A stretch of DNA of 64,000 nucleotides, from NCBI GenBank assembly GCA_018433585.1, contig JAHDQW010000001.1, positions 62,001-126,000 on the forward strand, in the 5' to 3' direction. The DNA comes from Candidatus Praeruminimicrobium purgamenti (lineage in GTDB: Bacteria; Elusimicrobiota; Endomicrobiia; Endomicrobiales; Endomicrobiaceae). Below the pieces are notes generated by a model that did not search any database, was not told where the DNA came from, and saw nothing but the letters and a program-made list of their open reading frames with translations. The number at the start of each line of letters is the position of its first letter. Within the stretch, counting starts at the first letter, position 1. Below are positions 1-8,759 of the stretch, one piece after another. Made by a program: the position numbers and the translations under genes.

Positions 1-2
1 AG

Positions 3-536
3 GTTTTAAACGATATTTCGCAAATACAAAACTCAAATGATTATATTTTGCAGCCTGGAGATTTGTTGGAAATTACTGTTTTTATGGAAGACGGGATGAA
101 CAGAACTTTAAGAATAAGCGGTAACGGAACTATAACATTCCCTTTAATCGGAAATCTAAAAATAAGCGGATATTCTGTCGCACAGGCAGAAGACGTTCTT
201 GTGAAGGAACTTAAGCAATTTATAAAGAATCCTCAGATTTCTATGCTGATAAAAGAATACGGAAATAAAACCGTATATGTTCTCGGTCAGGTTAAAAAAC
301 CTTCTTCAATAGAAATACCTCCTGAAAAGTCTTTAACTGTACTTGAAGCAATAACTTCTGTCGGAGGCTTTACTGATATTGCGAATATTTCAAAAGTTAA
401 GGTTTTAAGAATGGAAAACGGTAAACAAAAAAGTATTGAAGTTGATATAACGCAGATAACAAAACAAGGGAACAAGTCTCTGGATATTTCTCTTATGCCC
501 GGAGATATAATTTTTGTTCCGCAAAGCATGTTTTAA
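3..536 (+). CDS. Wza-like polysaccharide export protein (5' end outside window)
   Basis: Outer-membrane/periplasmic polysaccharide export protein of the Wza/Poly_export type, cut by the window start. The frame is open from base 3 with no stop, so the real start and the expected signal peptide lie upstream; the TTG at 48 is not a convincing start. The visible part begins with the family's typical YxxxPGDxLxIxV segment (DYILQPGDLLEITVF), then a beta-rich Poly_export domain. An SLBB-like repeat follows (KTVYVLGQVKKP, about 75 residues before the stop region) and a final LMPGDIIFVP turn. It lies 9 bases before the Wzc-like kinase gene, so the two probably form the trans-envelope export pair of the capsule/exopolysaccharide pathway. 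Confidence 0.9.
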   Translation, partial: VLNDISQIQNSNDYILQPGDLLEITVFMEDGMNRTLRISGNGTITFPLIGNLKISGYSVAQAEDVLVKELKQFIKNPQISMLIKEYGNKTVYVLGQVKKPSSIEIPPEKSLTVLEAITSVGGFTDIANISKVKVLRMENGKQKSIEVDITQITKQGNKSLDISLMPGDIIFVPQSMF

Positions 537-545
537 AGGATAAAT

Positions 546-2270
546 ATGTCTGAACATTTAAACAATTCCGAAAATATAAACAATGAACAAATAGATTTTG
601 CATATTACTTTTCAGTAATACTTAAACATATATGGCTATTGGCAGGTTTTATTCTTATAGGACTTGTAATATCCGTATTGTTAAATTCTTTTATGCAGCC
701 TGTTTATAAATCATCGGTATTAATGATGATAGACAGAGAAGATTCAGGGAAAATAGATCCGGCATCTTTAAATTCATGGACAAGCGATGAGGATTATTAC
801 AGAACTCAATATAAACTTTTGGAATCAAGATCTCTTTTGGAAAAAGTACATAAAGAAATGGGATTAGACCAATATCAGGAATTTAAAAATCCCGACGGTT
901 GGATTAAATTAAAAGATAAAATTAAGATTGTTCCGATAACAAGAAGCCGTCTGCTTAATTTAGAAGTTGTCTCTTATGATAAAGATTTAACTTCTAAAAT
1001 AGCCAACAGTATAGCAAACACTTTTGTCGCAGATAATATTAATAACAGAATTTCTATAGCAAAAGACGTTATTTCCGCTTTAGAAGCGACAGAAAGAAGT
1101 CCTAAACAACAGGAACTTCTAAATTCAATGCCTCAGGTTGTAAACAGCGATTTTATAAAAGGATTGAAAGAACAGGAAATAAATTTATACGGGCAGTATG
1201 TTAAAGCTATAGCAAAGTATACTAAAAATCACCCTGATGTGATTTCTCTGCAAAATCAGCTTGATGCCATAAGAATAAAAATAGAACTTGAAACTAAAAG
1301 ATTGGTTCAGAGTATTAAGATAGAGCTCTCAGGACAATTTTCAGGGAATAATATACGTATAATAGATGAGGCTCTTCCTCCGCAGTTCCCGTTCAGACCT
1401 AATAAAATAATTAATTTGGTTATAGGGTTAACCGGCGGTTTTATTTTAGGTTTGCTGGTAATTTTCTTTTTGGAATTTATAGATAAAAGCATTAAAACTT
1501 CCGATGATTTACAAAACAAGTTAAAACTTGCTTTTCTTGGCTTCATACCTACCGATAAAAATAAAAAAGCTAAATCAGAATATGAAATTATGGTTAAAGA
1601 AGGAAATTCTGTAATGGCTGAGCAGATAAGAAATGTCCGCACTATGTTGAATTTTGCTTTATCAGACGATAGAAAAGCTCCTATATTAATAACCAGTTCT
1701 GTACAGGGAGAAGGTAAAAGCCATTTAGCCGTAAATCTGTCGGTAGCAATTTCGCAAACGGATAAAAAAGTTCTATTAATAGACGGAGATTTCCGCCGTT
1801 CAAGGCTTCATAAAGTTTTTAAGCTTTCAACAGAAAAAGGATTAAGCAATGTTTGGGATGAAAATCAGACAAAAAGAGATTTTTCTTCTAACGTGCAGCC
1901 GACAGACGTTGAAAATCTTTTTGTTATGACTTCAGGAACAAGACCTCCTAATCCGTCAGAATTGCTGAATACACCTTTGCTTGAAGCCTTTGTTAAATGG
2001 GCTGTTGCAAATTACGATACTGTTATAGTCGATTGTCCCGCAGTTTTGCCTGTAAGCGATACTTTATTATGGGGTAAATATATTAATAAAGCCGTGTTTG
2101 TTGTTAAATACGGTAAAACAAATTCAAAAATGGCTCAAAATGCAATTGATAAAATGCAAAAAGCAGGAATTAAAATCTTAGGCGGGGTTATAACTCAGTA
2201 TCAGCCTGCCAGTCTGAGCTACGGTAAATACGGATACTACAGAAGTTATCATTACTATCAATATAAATAA
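546..2270 (+). CDS. Wzc-like polysaccharide copolymerase / bacterial tyrosine kinase
   Basis: Inner-membrane protein of 574 residues that controls chain length and export in Wzx/Wzy polysaccharide systems. The N-terminal Wzz domain is bounded by TM1 (about residues 27-48) and TM2 (about 295-315); the preceding FPFRPNK is the usual proline-rich segment before TM2. The C-terminal BY-kinase domain has Walker A SSVQGEGKS (about 383), Walker A' LLIDGDFR (about 410) and Walker B TVIVDCPAV (about 490). It ends in a tyrosine cluster (YGKYGYYRSYHYYQYK), the normal autophosphorylation tail. An AAGGA ribosome site sits just before the ATG. The low-molecular-weight tyrosine phosphatase at 17447-17899 is its likely counter-enzyme. 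Confidence 0.95.
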   Translation: MSEHLNNSENINNEQIDFAYYFSVILKHIWLLAGFILIGLVISVLLNSFMQPVYKSSVLMMIDREDSGKIDPASLNSWTSDEDYYRTQYKLLESRSLLEKVHKEMGLDQYQEFKNPDGWIKLKDKIKIVPITRSRLLNLEVVSYDKDLTSKIANSIANTFVADNINNRISIAKDVISALEATERSPKQQELLNSMPQVVNSDFIKGLKEQEINLYGQYVKAIAKYTKNHPDVISLQNQLDAIRIKIELETKRLVQSIKIELSGQFSGNNIRIIDEALPPQFPFRPNKIINLVIGLTGGFILGLLVIFFLEFIDKSIKTSDDLQNKLKLAFLGFIPTDKNKKAKSEYEIMVKEGNSVMAEQIRNVRTMLNFALSDDRKAPILITSSVQGEGKSHLAVNLSVAISQTDKKVLLIDGDFRRSRLHKVFKLSTEKGLSNVWDENQTKRDFSSNVQPTDVENLFVMTSGTRPPNPSELLNTPLLEAFVKWAVANYDTVIVDCPAVLPVSDTLLWGKYINKAVFVVKYGKTNSKMAQNAIDKMQKAGIKILGGVITQYQPASLSYGKYGYYRSYHYYQYK

Positions 2271-2298
2271 ATCTATAAATATTTAATTCCGTAATTAT

Positions 2299-3369
2299 TT
2301 ATTTAATCATATCTTTAAATAGAATACTGTCAGCCGCTATATCTTTAGCGGCTTTTTTACCGATAACTGTGTGAATTTCACTAGGCGGAATGCCTGTGCC
2401 GGGTCTTTTGAATGTAATCATTTCTTTTGTTATCTTTTCTCCTGCTTTTACACCGACAGTGATTACTAAAGAGCGCCTTGCATTTTTTCTTGAAATTTCT
2501 TCAGCAGCAGTATAGTTTATCTCGTAAGATCCTCTGATTTTATCTATGGATTCAATAGATTTTATAATGTTTTCCGCATCATTGAAATCCATTGCATGAT
2601 AATGGTCATTGCCGACAATAGTTTTATCTAAAGTGAAATGTTTTTCTATAACAACTGCGCCTAAATTATAAGCTGTTTTGATTATATCTAATTTTGCATC
2701 AGGTTTTGTGTGATCTGAATATCCTGTAACAGTTTCAGGAAAGTGTTTTTTAAGGCTGATTATCTTGTTTAGATTCGCATGTTCATATATTGTCGGATAT
2801 TCAAGAACGCAGTGCATTAATGTGATTTTTTTATCGTTATATTTTTTTATAGTTACTACCGATTTTTCAATCTCTTCAAGAGTAGATGCGCCTACAGAGA
2901 GTATTATAGGTTTGTTTTTTTTTGCCTGATATTCAATGAAAGGAAGATTGTTTAAGTCTGAAGAAGAAATTTTATAAACATTCATTAACTCAAAAAGATA
3001 ATCCGCAGATTCGATATCAAAAGCTGTTGATAAAAATTCTATATTTATTTCATTGCAGTAATCAGACAGCTGTTTATATTCGTCGTATCCGAAAGAATCA
3101 AATTTTTTAAACAATTCATATTGCGAAGTTGTCGGTTCTTCTGATGTGTCCCAATACGAAGGAGAATTTTTAACGGTTAAAGTGCCTGCTTTGTAAGTTT
3201 GAAATTTTACGGCATGTATTCCTGCATCTTTAGCTTTTTTTATCATGAATTTTGCGGCATCAATATTTGATATTTTTAATTTTTTTGCGATATCATAATA
3301 ATTTACGCCTATTTCTGCTATTAAAACGAATTTATTATCGGCCAGTCTGCTCATTATAATATTATGCAT
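2299..3369 (-). CDS. neuB: NeuB/PseI/SpsE-family nonulosonic acid synthase
   Basis: Condenses phosphoenolpyruvate with a six-carbon amino sugar to give a nine-carbon sialic-acid-like sugar. The 356-residue length fits the family. The N-terminal NeuB TIM barrel shows FVLIAEIGVN near the start, YSDHT and VIEKHFTLD near residues 210-245, where the metal- and PEP-binding residues of the family lie. The C-terminal SAF (antifreeze-like) domain shows RSLV, KAGEKI and RPGTGIPPSE. The sequence alone does not decide between neuraminic, legionaminic and pseudaminic acid. The PseG-like domain encoded just upstream in the same operon points toward a pseudaminic-type or SpsE-type substrate. It follows the NeuA-PseG fusion by 7 bases. 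An internal ATG five codons in is a possible alternative start. Confidence 0.88.
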   Translation of the reverse strand: MHNIIMSRLADNKFVLIAEIGVNYYDIAKKLKISNIDAAKFMIKKAKDAGIHAVKFQTYKAGTLTVKNSPSYWDTSEEPTTSQYELFKKFDSFGYDEYKQLSDYCNEINIEFLSTAFDIESADYLFELMNVYKISSSDLNNLPFIEYQAKKNKPIILSVGASTLEEIEKSVVTIKKYNDKKITLMHCVLEYPTIYEHANLNKIISLKKHFPETVTGYSDHTKPDAKLDIIKTAYNLGAVVIEKHFTLDKTIVGNDHYHAMDFNDAENIIKSIESIDKIRGSYEINYTAAEEISRKNARRSLVITVGVKAGEKITKEMITFKRPGTGIPPSEIHTVIGKKAAKDIAADSILFKDMIK

Positions 3370-3376
3370 AAAAGGG

Positions 3377-4999
3377 TTATTCTCCCAAAATAATGTTTTT
3401 TACTCTCTGAATTCCTGTTTTCAAATCGTGTTTTATCATCAAATTGTGCATATTTTGCCTGATTTGATAGGTGGAAATCAGTAAATTGAAAGTATTCTTT
3501 ATTGTTTCATAAGAGACATCTGTTCCTAAGCCGAGATTCAAAAAACCGTTTTGCATATTGGCAAAAGTGTGAAGTTGCTCTCTTTTGTTTTGAGCCAGCA
3601 CTATAGACGGAATGCCCAGAGAAGCTAATTCAAATACGGTTCTTCCTTGTGATGTAAAAGCGAGATCTGCCTCTTTCATATAAGAAGACACTCTGTTCAC
3701 GTGGCTGATTATTTTTATATTTTGAGCATCTTTAATATTGTTTTTTTTATAGTCGTAAGATAAAGGTATCAAAAATGTAAATTTTATGTCTTTGTTGAAC
3801 TTTGTAACTTCAAGAGCAAGTTTATATATTTCTTTTGTTAAGTTTGAAGGATCAGTCCCTCCGAATAATACAAGAATGTTTTTGGCTTTTTCTGATATTT
3901 TAACCGGTTTTTCAGTTAGAAATTCTTCTTTTAAACAAATATATTTTTCTCCGCTGAAAACATTGTCACGTTTTCCCGTATTTTCATAAAGAGCATTTAT
4001 TACGGCGTCTGCATATTCTATGCCTGTGCCCAAATCTTCAAAAGTTATTACTCTCTCGGCATGTTTTTTAATTTCGGTAATATATTCGGCTGTAGAATCT
4101 AAACAATCATTAATAACTATGTCAGCCTTGACAGATTTTAAAAATTTAAAAAAATCTCTAGTATCATTTATTTGCTTAAATTGGAATTTGCTTTCTTTTA
4201 TTTTTTCAAGCCCTTCGGAATGTTGTTTTTTTGTTGCGAAAATAATGTCGTGTGCAATTAAATGGTGAGCCAGCGTAATGCATCTGTAAATATGTCCCAT
4301 CCCGATTTCTTTATATCCGTCTACGCGAAAAACTATGGTTTTCTTTTTTAATTGATTTTCGCATATTATCCAGTCATTTGCAGAATCTATATCTACTGAT
4401 TCGTCTTGAGGGACTTCATAAACCGATATTTTTTTGCCCATTCTGCTGTTGGATTTTACAAATTCTCTTTTTGTTATAAAGAAAGCGCCAGTTTCTGTAA
4501 AAATAGGTTGTAACTGCTGTCTGTTTACTCTTTTTTTATACAGCGGGTAAAAATTATTGCCGTTTTTACCCCATGATAAGTGTCTTTCGCTTGTAACGCT
4601 GATATATGTGTCGCATCCGGATTTTACAAATTCTGATAGTGCTTCTTTTAAAGTTTGTGTTTTTAGTAAAGGCGATGTCGGCTGCAGAGTTATGACAATA
4701 TCGTATTTTTTATTTTTAATTTTTTCCATTTTTACGGTTGCATCGTGTATTACAGGGTCTAAAGTCGTTAAGTCTTTTGCCAAAGCAGAATCTCTTTTTA
4801 TTGTATCAATGTTATAAAGCTTGGCAATTTCAATAATTTCATCGCTATCCGAGGTAACGACGATATCTGTAATTTTATTGCACATTTTTGCGTTGTTTAT
4901 GGAATAAAAAATCAGCGGGTTATTGTTCATTATGCGTATGTTCTTTTTTGGTATTCCTTTTGATCCGCCTCTAGCCGGTATTACAGCCAATATGTTCAT
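3377..4999 (-). CDS. CMP-nonulosonate synthetase fused to PseG/SpsG-like hydrolase
   Basis: A 540-residue two-domain protein. Residues 1 to about 225 are a NeuA/PseF-type cytidylyltransferase, with the nucleotide loop IPARGGSKGIPKKN, LQPTSPLL and a late SVDIDSANDW segment. From about residue 228 a PseG/SpsG-like domain begins with FRVDGYKEIGMGHIYRC, the R-DG-x-IG-x-GH-x-x-R signature. It continues through VLFGGTDPSN (about 380) and ASLGIPSIVLAQN (about 470). In known pathways PseG removes UDP from a 2,4-diacetamido trideoxy-hexose before the NeuB-type condensation, and NeuA activates the product with CMP, so this protein would act both before and after NeuB. An AAGAAGG ribosome site lies 7 bases before the ATG. 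No pseB, pseC or pseH is in the window. Confidence 0.88.
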   Translation of the reverse strand: MNILAVIPARGGSKGIPKKNIRIMNNNPLIFYSINNAKMCNKITDIVVTSDSDEIIEIAKLYNIDTIKRDSALAKDLTTLDPVIHDATVKMEKIKNKKYDIVITLQPTSPLLKTQTLKEALSEFVKSGCDTYISVTSERHLSWGKNGNNFYPLYKKRVNRQQLQPIFTETGAFFITKREFVKSNSRMGKKISVYEVPQDESVDIDSANDWIICENQLKKKTIVFRVDGYKEIGMGHIYRCITLAHHLIAHDIIFATKKQHSEGLEKIKESKFQFKQINDTRDFFKFLKSVKADIVINDCLDSTAEYITEIKKHAERVITFEDLGTGIEYADAVINALYENTGKRDNVFSGEKYICLKEEFLTEKPVKISEKAKNILVLFGGTDPSNLTKEIYKLALEVTKFNKDIKFTFLIPLSYDYKKNNIKDAQNIKIISHVNRVSSYMKEADLAFTSQGRTVFELASLGIPSIVLAQNKREQLHTFANMQNGFLNLGLGTDVSYETIKNTFNLLISTYQIRQNMHNLMIKHDLKTGIQRVKNIILGE

Positions 5000-5052
5000 A
5001 TAAAAACCTTCTTGAATGATTTTTTTAAATTTTATCTTTTTTTACTTGAAAA

Positions 5053-5061
5053 TGCTATAAT
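5053..5061 (+). promoter_or_regulatory. Extended -10 promoter for the flippase gene
   Basis: TGCTATAAT, a consensus -10 box (5056-5061) with the TGn extension, sits about 57 bases upstream of the flippase start and inside the divergent gap with the NeuA-PseG gene. No good -35 hexamer is placed 16-18 bases upstream, which is common for extended -10 promoters. Confidence 0.6.
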
Positions 5062-5117
5062 GAAAAACACATTTTTAAACAATTTGAGTTCAATTTAATT
5101 AATTCATAAATTACAGT

Positions 5118-6572
5118 ATGTTTTTTCATTTAGTTAAAAACATTTTTTCAAATAAAATTTTTGGTTACTTATCTACAAGATATATAACTTATTTTATCAG
5201 TTTTATATCTTCAATGTATATTGCCGTAAAGCTTGGACCTTATTATTTCGGCATATGGGCATTTATAAATCTGCTTATTGCAGTTTTTTCAAATATTCAT
5301 TTCGGCATAGCAAATGCCGCTAATATTTTATTGGTTCAGAATAAAAATAATCAACAAAAATGTGATTTGTATGTATCTAATGCTTTTATGCTGATTTTTC
5401 CTTTATCTTTAATACCGTTAGCGGTTTTCTTTTATGATAAAGTTTTTCCAATATCTTATTTTGAAAAATATCATTTGGGCAGTTTCTTTATTCCGCTTGT
5501 CTTTATCATACTGTTAATTCATCTTAACACTTTGTTTTCCAATATATTTCGCGTCAAAAACAAAATATTTGAAGTCGCTTTCAATCAAACGATATTGCCT
5601 GTTCTAATTTTTCTTTTGATGTTTTTTATAAATTCAAAGAATTTGGTTATACTGATGTTTGCGGCATATCTTGTCGCGAATATACTGTCTATTTATGTGT
5701 ATTCCAGAACAAAATTTCTTAGTTTGAAATCTCCTTTTGATGTTAACGCGTCAAAAGAGATAATATTCAAAGGATTTTATTTGTTTATTTATAATGCTTG
5801 TTTTTATTTCATAATTCTATCAACAAAGACATTAATAAGTTATAATTATTCAGTTCAGGATTTTGGATATTTCTCATTCGCTTTTACAATAGCCAATGCG
5901 TCATTTTTATTGATAGACAGTTTTATGTTTTTAATTTTTCCGAAAACGATACAAATGTTTAAAGGAGAAAATTTTGACGATATAAAAATGAAAATAAAAT
6001 CGTTCAGGGAAAAATATATTGTGACTATTCAAGCGGTAATATATTCGGCGATGTCTGTATGTTTTATTTTTGTCCAATTTTTTGAACAATATAAAAACAG
6101 TTATTTCTCTCTTGTTTTGATTATGATGACTTTGATGCTTTATTCAAACTCATCAGGCTATGTAAATTATTTACTTGCTAATAATTATGAAAAAACAATT
6201 GCTTTATTTTCATCAATAGCTTTGCTTATCAATATCTCTTTCGTTTTGATTTTAATCAAACTTTTTAAATTCAGTTTTGAATATTGCATTTTAGGAACAA
6301 TGGTTACTTATTTTTTTTATACAGGTGCAATAATAATTTTTTCTTTAAATACATTGCGTACAAAAGGCTTTTTTAATATGTTGAAAGAAATATTCCCTGT
6401 TAATATCTTTATTCCTTTTGGATTGGCGCTTTTTTTAGGTCTGATAAACAGTGTCCATATTGTATGGGTGCCTTTAGTTTTTTATATAATTATTAATAAA
6501 TACAGAATAATAAATGTTGTTAAAACGATGAAAAAATTAATATTAAACCCAAATCTGATTAACGTGGAATAG
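5118..6572 (+). CDS. Wzx-type polysaccharide flippase (MOP superfamily)
   Basis: Integral inner-membrane protein of 484 residues with about 12-14 hydrophobic segments spread evenly over its length, as expected for a Wzx/RfbX O-unit flippase. The N-terminus (SNKIFGYLSTRYITYFISF, then YIAVKLGPYYFGIWAF) matches the usual start of this family. It would move the lipid-linked repeat unit to the periplasm for Wzy polymerisation. It is followed after 2 bases by the sialyltransferase-like gene. Specific substrate cannot be read from the sequence. The ATG chosen is the first in frame after the extended -10 promoter; no strong ribosome site is visible. Confidence 0.88.
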   Translation: MFFHLVKNIFSNKIFGYLSTRYITYFISFISSMYIAVKLGPYYFGIWAFINLLIAVFSNIHFGIANAANILLVQNKNNQQKCDLYVSNAFMLIFPLSLIPLAVFFYDKVFPISYFEKYHLGSFFIPLVFIILLIHLNTLFSNIFRVKNKIFEVAFNQTILPVLIFLLMFFINSKNLVILMFAAYLVANILSIYVYSRTKFLSLKSPFDVNASKEIIFKGFYLFIYNACFYFIILSTKTLISYNYSVQDFGYFSFAFTIANASFLLIDSFMFLIFPKTIQMFKGENFDDIKMKIKSFREKYIVTIQAVIYSAMSVCFIFVQFFEQYKNSYFSLVLIMMTLMLYSNSSGYVNYLLANNYEKTIALFSSIALLINISFVLILIKLFKFSFEYCILGTMVTYFFYTGAIIIFSLNTLRTKGFFNMLKEIFPVNIFIPFGLALFLGLINSVHIVWVPLVFYIIINKYRIINVVKTMKKLILNPNLINVE

Positions 6573-6574
6573 AT

Positions 6575-7657
6575 ATGACAAAAATAATTAAATACGATGC
6601 CGTTTTTATTTATGAAACTGATTTCCAAAAGAATATTGTGCATCATATTATTGACATATACTATAAAAATAAAAATATATTGGTTATAAATGCAATAAAT
6701 TACCCTGATAACAACAGTAAATTAATATTAGACGGATATAATTATAATTTAAATTTTAACGTTCCGCTAAAATATTTTTTCAAATCTTTCTTTAATTTGT
6801 TGCGTTTTAAATTACATATTAAGACTGAAGTTTTATTTGCTTCGTTTGTAACTGGAATGAATTCGAAAGTTTGGGAACAAATTATACAATATGAAAAGTT
6901 AGCGATGATTGATGACGGTTTGGGAACAGTTTTAGAATTGTCTTCGAATAATGAAAAAACAGCGCGAAGCAGTATTTCTTTTTTTATGAAAATCATTCTG
7001 TTTGCCAAAAGACTTTGCGGATTTAAGCTAGCAAGAGATGAAAAAATAGAATCTCATCTCGGGATACAAATGTTTGTAGAAAATTTGTTCTTGAGGATTA
7101 AAGGCATAAAAATCAAAGATAATAAAAAAATATTGTCTTCTTTAAGTTATTATTATTCAATATATAATTTTGAAAATATTACATTGAAACATAATTTTAA
7201 GACTGTCTTTTTGAAAGATTATTATTCTTACCATGAAGAAAAATTACTGTCTGGTACTGTAGGCTTTATAGGTCAGGAATTAAATTCTTTGGGATATCAG
7301 GATTTTAGAGTCTCTTTGTTTGAAAAATTATATAAAAAATTCATGACTGAAATATATTATTATCCTCATCCGAGAGAAAAAAAATTAGAAGATATAGTTT
7401 TACCTGATTATGTGAAAATCATAAAGAAGAATGAAACTATTGACGAATATTTCAAAAAAAACGGAACTCCTGAAATATTGGTGACAATTTGTTCTACTAC
7501 AATACTTAATCTTTTAAGTGCTGGAACGAAAAGCAAGTGCTTTTATTTAAAAGATATCAACACAAAATATAATTCAGCATATGTTTTGTTTGATGCCGTC
7601 GGAATAAAATCACTGAATTTTTCTGTCAGACAGAGTGAATTTTATTTCATTGATTAA
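6575..7657 (+). CDS. Putative sialyltransferase-like glycosyltransferase (GT52/GT38-like)
   Basis: A 360-residue soluble protein with the three short motifs shared by bacterial GT-B sialyltransferases. These are an acidic-DG motif (AMIDDGLGT, about residue 112), an HP motif (YYYPHPRE, about 264) and an S/T motif (TICSTTILN, about 305). In the known enzymes the acidic residue is the catalytic base and the histidine binds CMP. Location beside NeuB and a CMP-nonulosonate synthetase fits transfer of a sialic-acid-like sugar onto the repeat unit. Overall similarity to a named family cannot be measured here, so the call rests on the motifs plus context. Its 3' end overlaps the convergent glycosyltransferase gene by 11 bases. 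Confidence 0.65.
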   Translation: MTKIIKYDAVFIYETDFQKNIVHHIIDIYYKNKNILVINAINYPDNNSKLILDGYNYNLNFNVPLKYFFKSFFNLLRFKLHIKTEVLFASFVTGMNSKVWEQIIQYEKLAMIDDGLGTVLELSSNNEKTARSSISFFMKIILFAKRLCGFKLARDEKIESHLGIQMFVENLFLRIKGIKIKDNKKILSSLSYYYSIYNFENITLKHNFKTVFLKDYYSYHEEKLLSGTVGFIGQELNSLGYQDFRVSLFEKLYKKFMTEIYYYPHPREKKLEDIVLPDYVKIIKKNETIDEYFKKNGTPEILVTICSTTILNLLSAGTKSKCFYLKDINTKYNSAYVLFDAVGIKSLNFSVRQSEFYFID

Positions 7658-8759
7658 AATATTTTGTTTGAATTTTTTCTGTGATGTTTTTTATGTCGAA
7701 TTTGCTGTTTTTAATTTTTGAAGAACAATCTTGTCTTATAAAGTTTTTTGTCTTATCCATGATGAAATTTGCCCAATACTTTGCATTACCGTTTAACGGT
7801 AAAACAAAAGTATTCAGTATATTCACTTCTTGCGGTATTTGATCAGATATAAAACACGGAAGTCCTGAAGCCTGAGCTTCAAGGGCGGCAAGCCCGAATC
7901 CTTCGGAAATGGAAGGAAAAATAAAAGTATCTGAAGCTTGAAGTATGTCCGGTATATCTTTCCTCGTTCCCAAAAATTTTATTTTTTCATTTAAATTTTT
8001 TTCAAAAGAGTATCGTTTAAGTTCTTTTTCCAAATATCCGCTTCCGATAATCAATAAAATGCTTTCATCTTTTATTTTAGATATTTCATAAAAAATATCT
8101 ATTAAAAATTTATGATTTTTCGAAATTTCAAGACTTCCTATATTAGATATTACAAATTTATTTTGAATATTCAGCTCTATACGCTTTTGTAAATAAATTG
8201 CTGTATCATATTTATATTTATCTGAATTTATACCGTTGTTTATAATTTCAAATTTTTGTTTTGATCCGTAAAGCCATTCTCCTGCCATTTTTGAAACAGC
8301 CCATTTGTCTGTGGCGAACATAACTATCATAGGGCGTAAAAGAGATCTTATAAAATGTTTTATTTTTTTTGACGTTATCTTTTTTTCGCTTTCAGATATT
8401 GAACAATGGCTGTGAGAAATCCTTTTCTTTACTTTTGCAAAATAAGCAAGCATAAGAATTATGGAATTAAAAAAATTAATATTGCTGTGAACAATGTCAT
8501 AATTTCCGTCTTTAATTATTTTCCAAAGTTTAAAAGAGCTTAAAATGATTGTTCTGTAATTTTCATTAATTCCGTATTCATATATTTTTGAGGCATTTTC
8601 CAGTATTGAAGTATAAAAAACACTGTTTTTATCTATTTTATTGACAGCTAAATGAATTTCAAATTTTTCTTTTGAAATATTTTCAAAAATAGATGCTGTA
8701 ACAGATTCAACTCCGCCTGAATAAAGGTTGCCTATAACATATAAAATTTTTTTTCTCAT
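7647..8759 (-). CDS. GT4-family glycosyltransferase
   Basis: GT-B fold, retaining glycosyltransferase of 370 residues. The N-terminal Rossmann half starts ILYVIGNLYSGGVESV, whose glycine-rich GGVE loop is typical of GT4. The C-terminal half carries LGTRKDIPDIL and SEGFGLAALEAQASGLP, the E-x7-E nucleotide-sugar binding motif (around residues 285-295). It would add one sugar to the lipid-linked repeat on the cytoplasmic face. It is the last gene of a three-gene minus-strand run, and its ATG overlaps the stop of the Wzy gene by 4 bases. Donor and acceptor are unknown. Confidence 0.9.
   Translation of the reverse strand: MRKKILYVIGNLYSGGVESVTASIFENISKEKFEIHLAVNKIDKNSVFYTSILENASKIYEYGINENYRTIILSSFKLWKIIKDGNYDIVHSNINFFNSIILMLAYFAKVKKRISHSHCSISESEKKITSKKIKHFIRSLLRPMIVMFATDKWAVSKMAGEWLYGSKQKFEIINNGINSDKYKYDTAIYLQKRIELNIQNKFVISNIGSLEISKNHKFLIDIFYEISKIKDESILLIIGSGYLEKELKRYSFEKNLNEKIKFLGTRKDIPDILQASDTFIFPSISEGFGLAALEAQASGLPCFISDQIPQEVNILNTFVLPLNGNAKYWANFIMDKTKNFIRQDCSSKIKNSKFDIKNITEKIQTKYFNQ

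Noticed and set aside
2264-2305. AT-only inverted repeat between the Wzc-like kinase and neuB genes
   Set aside because: Nine A/T pairs with a 24-base loop make a very weak stem, not convincing as a terminator.
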